Assembly: GCA_016098155.1 (NCBI GenBank)
Contig: JAAAJB010000351.1
Coordinates: 1 to 37,095, forward strand
Direction: 5' to 3'
From: Actinomortierella ambigua
Taxonomy: Eukaryota; Mortierellomycota; Mortierellomycetes; Mortierellales; Mortierellaceae
Length of the DNA: 37,095 nt
Numbering within the stretch: the first letter of the stretch is position 1; every line of letters begins with the position of its first letter. The translations under genes were made by a program, and so were the position numbers. The notes beneath the pieces are model-generated. The model saw only the letters and a list, made by a program, of their open reading frames with translations. It did not search any database and was not told the DNA's origin. This document shows positions 1 to 8,816 of this stretch, in pieces.

Positions 1-1280
1 ATCGTTTTACATTCTTCAATGAATCTCCGTGACCCAATGTGAGCTACCCAGAGGAATAAAAAAGATTAACCAGTGCAAAGCACAATATGCACAAAAATTT
101 GTTAACTTGGAGGGTGTAATCGGGAATTGGAGTCTGCGTCTTCTATGGGAGTCGGTGGTGCAAAGATGAGGTATGGAATAGGGACAAAAGAAAGAAAGAA
201 CGACAGGGCAAGAAAGACAGAGAGAGAGAGAGAGAATGGCGGGTCAGAGCAAGCATGAGAGTGCGATCATTGTGCAGCGGTGTTTATGGTGAAGGCAAAG
301 AAGAGGGCTAGGGAACCATAGAAACATAGACATAAGGTCCTTGGACCAGATGTTTGTTTTGGATACGCAGTCGGTGTACCATGGAGGCGAACGATCAAGT
401 GGATGGTGGTTTTGACTAGAAATTATGTAGTGCCGCGCGACGAGGATTTGAACATTGCATTCAGATCTACGCCAAAGGAGAAGGAAAGAAGCACAGGGCC
501 ATGGGAAAAACCTTTTTTTTTTTTTTTGCTTTCCTGTTCGCTTAGCTACGTCTGCCATTCAGACTATTCTAGCAGCGACCGAGGAGAAGCGTTGACTGGG
601 CTTGAAACAGAAATCTTTGTGCCATCTCGCCTTGTGACCTATTTCATAGATAACAGACTGCTGTGCCAAACGACGGTGTCTTGATCCACATGCTCCCCCC
701 CCCCTGTCCTGTTACTGGAATGAAGAAGAGGAAGAAGATGTTATCTCCTGGTCAAGGCAGATGTGCAGCAACAAAAAAAAACATGAGCTCTAGATCTTTT
801 CTGTTTACTTTTGTGTTCTTCTGGGCTCCTGACCAAATCAAATGCTCCATCATGGGCAAAGAGGAGAACAAATCAAAATCACTCATGAACGTTGTTCTCG
901 TGAACGGGCTGTGAGACTGGGAAGATAGGAAGAGAGTGGGGGAGGGGAGGGGAGGCAGCATCGACATAGCACGCGATAGTGAGCATATTTCGACTTTTTA
1001 ATAAAATCTATGCAAACAGATCGCAAATTGACAATGCGGGCGCGAGGGGTGAGAGGAGACGAAAATAAGAACACGAGATAAAGATGCGTTTTTGTTTGCT
1101 ATCAAAACAACGATCGCGCTGATTTGTTGTTTCGCACCTGAAGGTGGGGTGGGGGGGCTTTATTCTTTTTTGGCTATTATTGGTTTGTTAGGGCAAGTGG
1201 TGGGTATTTGATCGTGGGGAAAAAATGTAGTTGGGGGGGGGAGGGAACAGGGGTGGGGAAGGGAGACTTGTCATTTTCTT
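1..1280. other. Left-edge spacer, no gene recognised
   Basis: No frame here reads like protein; the open frames are short, low-complexity and overlap on both strands. The stretch holds an AG dinucleotide run near 219-234, a T run near 512-526, and G-rich runs near 1150 and 1230. AATAAA hexamers on the + strand at 55-60 and 1000-1005 could be 3' ends of a + strand transcript coming from beyond the left edge, but nothing else supports that. The right part should hold the 3' untranslated region of the minus-strand gene that stops at 1281. Confidence 0.6.
1159..1164 (-). terminator. Candidate poly(A) signal of the 1281-4019 gene
   Basis: TTTATT on the + strand is AATAAA on the minus strand. It lies about 117 bases downstream of the TAA stop at 1281-1283, a usual distance for a cleavage and polyadenylation signal. 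Position and hexamer are the only evidence. Confidence 0.4.
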
Positions 1281-4019
1281 TTAGTCTTCAATCAAATTGT
1301 TCGAGTCAAAGGTCTTGAAAGGATCCGTGGCAAGAACAGCGGACGAGTCAACACTGGACGAGACAATGGAGAGATGGGTCGGTGCTTGGGATGACGTGCC
1401 ATCTTCATCCAGCGTGTATGCATAGGCGGATGCAGAGTCCTGGAAGGGGTCCTCCGGATGATGATAGTGGGATGGGTAGTAGGCCGTTGGCGGCAGTGGC
1501 TCAAGCGGGTGCAGGAACGGCCGCCCATTCGGGTTGTCGGTTGGGTGAAGATGGTGGTGATGATATGCTCCGGCACCGTGGGTATACGAGTACAGGCGGG
1601 TATTGCGGCCGGATGACCCAAACGACGACAGTGTAAACGACGATGAAATGGACGCACTCCGTCCCAGTCGTTGCCGTTGTTGCAGTGGTCGCTCGCCCGA
1701 CGAAGGGCGGGGTTGACGTGGATAAAGTGGGTGCATCATCATTCGATAGTGAAGGTGATCGGCCGACATCATGGATGAAGCGCGTCGGCTACCGGTGGAC
1801 AAGGACGCGCCTGTGGTCGCACTACTCCTCCGACGCGAGCTCGATGTGCCTGTGGTCCAGTGCGTCGTCAGTGTTCCGACGCGACTACTACCTCGATCCG
1901 CCATCTTGGAGTCTGTCGATTCCCAATCCTCGCGCAGGAGCATGGTCGACGTGCGCGAGTGCATGTCGACACCCACAGTCGGGCAGCTGCCAATGAGCGT
2001 CTCAGAGGTGAGGTTGAGGGCTGCCGTTGATTTGGAGGGTACTCCGACCGCCCTTGGTGGCCGTGGTGGCGGCCTCGCCGTTGCCACAGAGTCTGAAGAG
2101 CTGTTGATGGGGCCTGCGCCTCCGTTGCCTCCAGCAGGTCGGGTGCCCTGCCGTCTCTCCAACTGCTCTCGCGCCAACTCTCGACGACGTTCCTCCACGC
2201 GCTCTGCTCGTGCCGCTGTGCCCGCGGCCCAGTACCTCTTCACAACCGACGAAGCATCCTCAGTGCCCACGCTCGCGACATCGTCCATGTCTTCACTCAT
2301 TATACTGGCTCCACTGCTACCACGACCGCCAACACCTCGACCACTCCCAGGCAAAAACAGGTCGCTGTCCTCCAGACCGACTCCACTGCTGCCCAAAGAT
2401 TGCATCATTTGACTGTCGCGGCGTGCCATCTCTCCGGGGCGGAGGGCAGCGGCATGGCGAATTGAAGAGTCGTCCTCCTGCTCGGCAAAGTCATCCAGAT
2501 AGCCCTGTTGCATAAACGAATAGTCGTCGCGAGAAGACGTGTACGATTGTCGTCGGCCCTGCGTGAGCAACATGGACCACTTTTGGGCGTCGCTCAAGGC
2601 CACGTCGCTGCCGACATGAGCCAGGGCCGGAGGTTTGATCAGCGGAGGGAGCGCAGAACCCAGGCTGACCCGATAGGCTGTCGTCGTCGGCGTAAGGGGC
2701 ATCTGCATGCTTCCATCGACCTCCATGTCCATCAGGTTCACGGGAATGCGCACACTACCGCTCTGTCGCTTGAGGGCCATGGCCGACTTTTCGGGGTCTT
2801 GGGCAGTCGTCAGGATGGAGAGCTTGTTGCCCCTGCTGTTGTTAAAGTTGGCAACAGCCATCATCTTTTCGCTCTCGTTAAAATGGCGATCGCCGCCGGT
2901 GCTACCGCTAGCGCCACCACGATGATCATCGCCCTCATCGTCCTCGTCCTCCATCCGATGGAACCGTGAGTTTGGGTCAGTCTTGCCTCGCAGGCGCCCC
3001 TTCATGGCCCGCAGACCGTCAGAGGGCCCATTCAAGTCACCTCGACTCGAGGCAGTCGAGGGAGAATCACGGTGACGACGGCGGCGTTGGCGCAGGACCA
3101 GTGCAACAATGACAACAACCACACCGACACCGGAGAGACCACCGACCAAGGACTGGATGAACGCCCGCCGATTCTCCTCATCATCCTGGGGCCCGACCCC
3201 CGTTGGCCCATCCGGCATCGGCGGCATTGGCGGTAACGGCGGGAGTGGTACATCGGAAGGCGAGACGGCACCTGGACCGTTATTAGTCGGAGTGTAACCT
3301 GGCGTAACAATAGAGGTTGTGCGACCACCCATGGAAGCAGGCTGGGTTGTCTGTGTCGTGGACTGGGGAGGTGGAGGTGGAGGTGGGACGGTGGGAGGGT
3401 TGGGTATCTGGGTCGACACGGGCGGACCGACTGTCGGTATAGGGGGCTCCAACTCGTCGGTCGTTTTGGGAGGCGTTGGCTTTGGAGGTACAGTGGTGGG
3501 GGGACTGGGGGGGTTGGGCTCCGAAGCAGCGGCCATGATTTGGTAGCGACACTGAGTTTCCTGGGAACCCATGCCCCAGTCATCGTACCGCCAGGATACC
3601 ACACGGACAGCGCCATCACCACCGCCATAATTGACACCGCATGGTGGGACTGTGAACGCGACGGACGGACCGAATTCGACAGGCTTTAGGTCAAACAATG
3701 TGTCGACTTGGCGCCACATGCCGCCATTGGGGCCGGCCCTGTCCATACAGTAGATGTAGGCCGAGAGGCGCGTCTTTGCCGCCTGAAGGTCAGCAGAGTC
3801 GAGCTTCCACGAGACCTCTTGACGGCTGCCTGCCTTGTAGACGGCAGGGTAGCTAGGGGAGGTGCATTGGATGCCCTCCACTACGGTCAAAGGGGCAAGG
3901 ACCATGGCGCCCAGGGTGATTGAGCGGAGAAGAAAACGCCTCCGCGCAGCAGCGGCAGTAGGGCAGCGATGGAGGAGACGGTGTCGCTGGGCGACATGGT
4001 CCGAGGGGCTGGTCGCCAT
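1281..4019 (-). CDS. Single-pass secretory membrane protein, Pro/Ser/Thr-rich stalk, long cytosolic tail
   Basis: One uninterrupted frame. I chose the ATG at 4017-4019 (912 aa) because a positively charged stretch and a hydrophobic segment (RSITLGAMVLAPLTVVEG, roughly residues 31-48) follow like a signal peptide; an in-frame ATG at 4169 would add 50 Pro/Ser-rich residues. The small ectodomain, beginning IQCTSPSYPAVYKAGSRQEV, has four cysteines after its start and reads like an Ig/beta-sandwich module of the Kre9/Knh1 or Ser-Thr-rich surface protein kind; that match is tentative. A Pro/Thr-rich stalk (about 200-280) leads to a membrane helix near 288-311 (GVGVVVVIVALVL) followed by RQRRRRHR, a classic stop-transfer. 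The remaining 600 residues are a disordered Ser/Gly/Arg-rich tail. The plan resembles the kelch membrane protein at 20105-23990 without sequence similarity that I can see. Likely a plasma-membrane or cell-wall-associated surface protein; ligand unknown. Confidence 0.8.
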   Translation of the reverse strand: MATSPSDHVAQRHRLLHRCPTAAAARRRFLLRSITLGAMVLAPLTVVEGIQCTSPSYPAVYKAGSRQEVSWKLDSADLQAAKTRLSAYIYCMDRAGPNGGMWRQVDTLFDLKPVEFGPSVAFTVPPCGVNYGGGDGAVRVVSWRYDDWGMGSQETQCRYQIMAAASEPNPPSPPTTVPPKPTPPKTTDELEPPIPTVGPPVSTQIPNPPTVPPPPPPPQSTTQTTQPASMGGRTTSIVTPGYTPTNNGPGAVSPSDVPLPPLPPMPPMPDGPTGVGPQDDEENRRAFIQSLVGGLSGVGVVVVIVALVLRQRRRRHRDSPSTASSRGDLNGPSDGLRAMKGRLRGKTDPNSRFHRMEDEDDEGDDHRGGASGSTGGDRHFNESEKMMAVANFNNSRGNKLSILTTAQDPEKSAMALKRQSGSVRIPVNLMDMEVDGSMQMPLTPTTTAYRVSLGSALPPLIKPPALAHVGSDVALSDAQKWSMLLTQGRRQSYTSSRDDYSFMQQGYLDDFAEQEDDSSIRHAAALRPGEMARRDSQMMQSLGSSGVGLEDSDLFLPGSGRGVGGRGSSGASIMSEDMDDVASVGTEDASSVVKRYWAAGTAARAERVEERRRELAREQLERRQGTRPAGGNGGAGPINSSSDSVATARPPPRPPRAVGVPSKSTAALNLTSETLIGSCPTVGVDMHSRTSTMLLREDWESTDSKMADRGSSRVGTLTTHWTTGTSSSRRRSSATTGASLSTGSRRASSMMSADHLHYRMMMHPLYPRQPRPSSGERPLQQRQRLGRSASISSSFTLSSFGSSGRNTRLYSYTHGAGAYHHHHLHPTDNPNGRPFLHPLEPLPPTAYYPSHYHHPEDPFQDSASAYAYTLDEDGTSSQAPTHLSIVSSSVDSSAVLATDPFKTFDSNNLIED

Positions 4020-6651
4020 GCGCACACTCTCACTGTCCACCAGGGGACGTATAGTGCGACGAAGTGAGTAGTGGTGGGGAGAGAAAGAGTAGGGATGAAG
4101 GAGAGGGAAGGGAGGAGAGAAGGGAGGGAAAGTGGAGGATACCAAGCGGAGAGGGGAGGCTGCGCGCACCGGATGAGTTGGGAGCTGGGCTTTTGTGTAT
4201 ATGAAGGTGCGTTAAACGGGCCTAAGCTCAGTGCAGCTGGAGCAACAACCGGGCCCGAGGTGTGTCAAAGCGGGAGGGAGTGGGAGTACGTGACAGAGAG
4301 AGTGAAGAGAGTACGTGAGAGTGAGAGTGAAGAGTGAGAGTGAGAGAGCACGAGGAAGCGAGAGAGAATGAAAGAGAGGTAAAGAGGGAGGGGGATAGAC
4401 AGAGAGGAGGGGAGAGGGGAAAGAGATTCTTCCACTGTCCTAAGAGGAGTTGGGGACCAAGATATAAAGGAGACGAAGAAAAGGAGCCAAGACCGAATGG
4501 GTTCAATGGTCAATGGGATGGATCAAAGCAAGATGAATGCGGATTGCAAAGGGAGAGAAGTAGAGGGGAATGAATGAATGAGAGCAAGAGAAGGAAGAGG
4601 GGAAACGAGAAAAGCGAAAGAGCAGAGCACCACAAGTTTTCCTCGGGAGACAGATAGACCGATGGGTAGTTGGAAGGTGTGGCAATCTAAACTTCTTTGG
4701 TGCAGGAGATCAAAACAATTGCTCTCACACGAAACCATAACTATTCATTATTGAGTGCAACCGCCCCTCACTTCCCCCCCCCCTTCGTCCTTGTCCCTCC
4801 TCATCCCAAATCGATGGGGCAATCAACTCTGTTTCCACGACTCCTTTTACTCTGCCTGCTGCCTGTTCTTTTCGGTTGTTGTTCGTTGTTGTTTCGATGT
4901 TGTTCGTTGTTGTTGTTGTCCTCTGTAGCAGACTCTATTCGACTTCTTCTTTTGGTGTGTTGTTGTGGGAGAGTTTGTTGGCGAGCTGACCCTCTCTGAC
5001 TGTTTTGTCCGTCCGTAGACGATTCCTTGCATGCTTCTCCCCCTCTCTATCTCTCTCTCACACACACACACCACTGACCAATCTCAAGAGCATCCACAAG
5101 GGGTGGGGGGCATCATTGGGACAATAGACCTTGCACCGTTCATTCGATATGTACTTTTGATTACCCTTTTCCCGTTCCTCAGATAGAGTGCGTCAACTAA
5201 GCACAGCTCTACATTCCTCGCAAACTGTTCGCCCACACATACTGTAGTACTCGTCTAACATAGCCAGACGCGATGGTATTTGCAAGGCTAGAAAGTCGGT
5301 GGCAATCATATCATCATCATACAGCCGAGAGGTACATGTTACCAACAGAGATCGGTGCTCTTCATGGACTTTGCCTCTGACGACCCCCTCTCTCTCTCCC
5401 CCTCTCAATCTCTCCCCCTGTAGCCATCTCGATTGAGCAGCGATGTATCTTTGAGTCGGAGAAAGTGGAGGAGAAGCAACATCGCGTTCCTGTTGAATTT
5501 CCAAATGTATGCGAGCCTTCCCAAGGTCCGAACAAGTGGCCCCTCCTTTCCTTCCTCTCACTCTCTCTTTCCTACACACACACTTTTTCTGTCCAAAGCT
5601 ACACGCGAACGTGTGTTATCTCCGCCTCCATTGACTCCGACACTTTGTCATATCAAAAAGTCAAATTCAACTTGTTTTTCACTTTGGCTGATCCAACTCT
5701 GTGCTCCACACCAATCCAGAACCAAAGCGTTTGGAATGTAAAGATATCTGATGAAGGGGGAAGGGGTGGCGGGAGGGAGCCCGGCCTCGTATCAAGAACT
5801 GAGCGAGCTTTGTCGCCTCGCACTTTCACAGCATTGCCGAAGCGTACACACATACACACACTTTTATTCTTTTATTTGCTCAAACAACCGAACTGACGCT
5901 CAAGGAAGCACAGCACCCGCATATGAGCCTAGCCATGTATGGGTCGACAATGGAAGAAGGATATGGCCCTATCAAGAAAAGAAAAAAAAAAGGAGTGCTG
6001 TGTAGGCGGATAAGAACAAAGGAAGGAGAGCCGGTTCGGGGTGCAGTTGTTGGTTGCCCACGATTGGTCTTGCAGTCATTCCTTTGCGATTCATGCCAGC
6101 GGCATCGATGGCGGAGTGCTACATTTGACTGCGGGGGGGGGAGGGGGAGGCAAGAACATCAAAAGTCAGTTTCCTTTTGCCTTAAACTCGGAATGCCTCC
6201 CTTCCCGATCAATGTCTTGAATGTTGGCACTGTCTCGGAGCGAGCGAGAGAGAGAGAAAGGCATTCGACTTTTGGGTGTGTGTATGTGAGACGAATGGAA
6301 TGGAGGACAGAGTACCGAAATAGTGACAAGGCATATCGCATTCAAATGAACATTGGCAGACGTGCATGTTTGGATTGAAGTCACAGCCCATTTATCAATT
6401 GTTACCCACGGCTCACTGTTCTATCTTCTTCCTCTCCATTTTCGCTATCGGCAAACCTTCTGCTTCTTATCCTTTGTGATCGCGAATGGGGTGGATGGGC
6501 CAGGCCAAGGGCGACGGGGGCGGGGAGGACACGATTACACACGCGCACAAACATAGCGCCTGCCCTCTCTCCTGGTCCGCTCACACCCCACACAGCACCC
6601 CGTGCATCACCCCCCCCCCGAGTGTACACGATCATCGATGTTGTTTCGCCC

Positions 6652-6712
6652 TGTCTTGTCTTGTCTTGTCATGTCATATCATGTCTTGCCATGTCTTATC
6701 CTATCTTGTGTT
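6652..6712. repeat. Imperfect pentamer minisatellite (TCTTG/TCATG)
   Basis: About a dozen consecutive 5-base units of the form TCTTG, TCATG or TCATA with single-base variants, running straight into a TG dinucleotide array at 6711-6730. The variants suggest an old array rather than a recent expansion. Each frame encodes a Cys/Leu/Ser-rich string, but there is no sign that it is translated. Confidence 0.8.
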
Positions 6713-6730
6713 GTGTGTGTGTGTGTGTGT
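6711..6730. repeat. TG dinucleotide microsatellite
   Basis: Uninterrupted TG repeat of about ten units directly abutting the pentamer array. Purine/pyrimidine alternation of this kind can adopt Z-DNA; nothing here shows a function. Confidence 0.85.
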
Positions 6731-7563
6731 TGTGTGTTTTTTGTCAAGACACGGAAGGAGACAGCGGTCCGAGTGTTGACTGCAAAGTGCTGATGTGCAC
6801 AAAGAGAGGAGAGAGAAGGAGAGAGAGCGGTTGAACGGGTGACAGAGCAACAGAGTGACAAACACACTGCGTGTGATTCGAGCAGATACGAGTGTATGTG
6901 TTCAAGAAAGGTGAGAGGGAGGGAAAAAGGCGCCTGAGAACAAGTTGGTCACAATGGGCACACAAATTTGCCAGCCCAGACACTCTGGATATTGAGGCAA
7001 CAAACGATGAGAGAGGAGTGGGTTGACCATGATAGATATGCCGTACTGCTGGGCATGATGAGAGTAGGAGAATAAGGGAACGATAGAGAGACAGACAGAC
7101 AATGAGAAAGATAAAAGCATAGGCAGGAGCGGAGGAGAGTAGTGAAAGATGGAAAGATAGGACGCGGCAGGCCAGCGGGAAACAACTTGCTCTCCCAAGA
7201 GAAGGGAAGAGACATGGACGTGCCACACACATGTAATCGAGCCATCAAAAGAAAAAGGCTCAGTTCATTTTGGAGGTTGCTGCACAGATAATTACTACAT
7301 GTATAGTGCTTGTACATTCCTATCAAGATTGGGGAAAAGTGGGAGGGGGGAACGGACGGGCCCGAGAGTTGGTGAGCTCTCGATGGCGTTGCATCGTCAT
7401 CGCGCGACAGTTTTTTTAGAAAGCCAAAAGGTTGAGCGAACGATTCCCCGGGGGAAAGACAGTATGTCGCAAGAGATACAAAGAGACATTTATGTAGCTG
7501 GATGGATGACAATTGGTGTGATGAGGTCGTACTACTGTAGGCTATGATGTTGTTTGTTGTGCA

Positions 7564-7582
7564 TGTGTGTGTGTGTGTGTGT
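7564..7582. repeat. TG dinucleotide microsatellite
   Basis: Nine to ten TG units in the long divergent spacer, followed by a GGAGAAGAAGAA purine stretch. Confidence 0.85.
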
Positions 7583-8197
7583 GGAGGAGAAGAAGAAGCT
7601 GGTGTCATCTCCTCACTGCTGTTGTGTGTAAGAGTAGACTGACGTGTCCGAATGGCGACTTGCCCTTTTGAAATCAGACTCGGAACGAGATCCGGCCAGC
7701 CATGTTGCTGCATTGAGCACAGGGACACACACACACACGACGGAACAACTACAGTAGTTCGATTTCCTCCCCCTGTGTCTCCTCCTGTCTCTGTCAGTCT
7801 CGTTCTTCTCATCGGGGGCGTGCTCCTGTTTTTCCTTGTCTTTGGCTATCCTGTCTCAGAGTGGCTTCAAACTTGCTTTGCTCTCTCTCCCTCTCTCTCA
7901 TTTCTCTCTTGTCACTCTCTCTTCTCTCCCTCTCTCTTCTCTTGGGTTGCAGGATCATGTCTTGGATGTTGCGAGGATGAGGGGGGGGGAGGGAGAGAGA
8001 GAGAGAAGGAGAGTTCATACACACACATATACACACATGCAGCAGCAGCAGTGATGACCTTCGAGGTGTGCTGCTATTCGCTGGCTCGTCTCCCACGATC
8101 TCGTGGAGGAGGAGGAGAGTGCCCTGGGAAACCATGCCCTGAAACGGGTTTTTCGCTTCCCCCCAAAGGGATTATAGAGTATAGCCCATGCATCGAA

Positions 8198-8276
8198 AGA
8201 AGAAGAGGGAAGACGTAGAGGAAGAAGAGGAAGAAGAAGAAGAGGAAGAAGAAAAAGAAGAAAAAGAAGAGTAGCA
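8198..8276. repeat. GAA/GAG purine-rich tract
   Basis: About 80 bases that are almost entirely purine on the + strand, built from GAA, GAG and AAG triplets. Polypurine tracts of this length can form triplex DNA; here it sits about 0.55 kb upstream of the ATG at 8817. Confidence 0.75.
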
Positions 8277-8296
8277 GCAGCAGGGATACCAGGGGA

Positions 8297-8770
8297 AACA
8301 CACAATATTGTCTCTCTACCTCGCTCACGCACTCGCTCTCTCTCTCTCATCAAGGGGAATTCATAGTTCCTCGAGTCGCCTTCCGATTTTCCCAGCAAAC
8401 CTCGCAATCACACGCACAAAACATATGCGCTCTTACTCTTACAAACATTTATACTCTCACCACACACACATTCTCTCAATTCTCTCACTTACTCACACCA
8501 CCAACCCCCCCACTTTTTACTTTTTGGACTTTGCCGTTTTCTCTCTCTCTCTCTCTCTCTCTCACTCTCTTTCTTAGTCTCTTATTCTTCCTCATTACTT
8601 TCCTCATCACCCCTTTTTTCTCCACCTTGACATTTTCTCTCATTCTCATTCTCATTCTTTCTCTCTCTCTCTCTCCCTCTTGTCTCTTCATACCCACCCC
8701 ACCAACAACTTACTTCTCCTCACCCCCTTTATTTCTGTGCCCCCCCCTCCCCCAATTCCATATTAGTAGA
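8297..8770 (+). promoter_or_regulatory. Pyrimidine-rich probable 5' leader/core promoter of the 8817 gene
   Basis: Roughly 470 bases strongly enriched in C and T, including a CT array at 8540-8563, running up to just before the ATG at 8817. Pyrimidine-rich leaders just upstream of the start are common in filamentous fungi and often mark transcription start regions. I see no convincing TATA box. Confidence 0.45.
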
Positions 8771-8816
8771 CTTGCGTTCATACCACAAACCACAAACTCA
8801 CTCTTCCACCACTTTC

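Larger units (their letters stand above)
4020..8816. other. 4.8 kb divergent intergenic region, no gene recognised
   Basis: This separates two divergently read genes and is by far the longest gene-poor stretch in the window. The sequence is dominated by biased tracts: GA-rich from about 4075 to 4620 (pyrimidine-rich in the transcript of the left gene), CT-rich from 8300 to 8760 (sense to the right gene), GT runs at 6711-6730 and 7564-7582, a GAA-rich tract near 8200-8275, and a pentamer repeat at 6652-6712. Open frames up to 287 codons exist on both strands but are compositionally skewed and lack recognisable domains. It probably carries the promoters and long 5' leaders of both flanking genes; a noncoding transcript is possible. 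Confidence 0.6.

Noticed and set aside
440..460. Reverse-strand T-loop/B-box-like sequence (GTTCAAATCC) near the left edge
   Set aside because: The flanking five-base arms do not pair as a T stem, and no acceptor stem, D arm or anticodon arm can be laid out around it.
6949..7812. 287-codon minus-strand open frame in the long spacer
   Set aside because: Composition follows GA/CT-biased and CA-repeat sequence; no domain or splice pattern, and other frames there are equally open.
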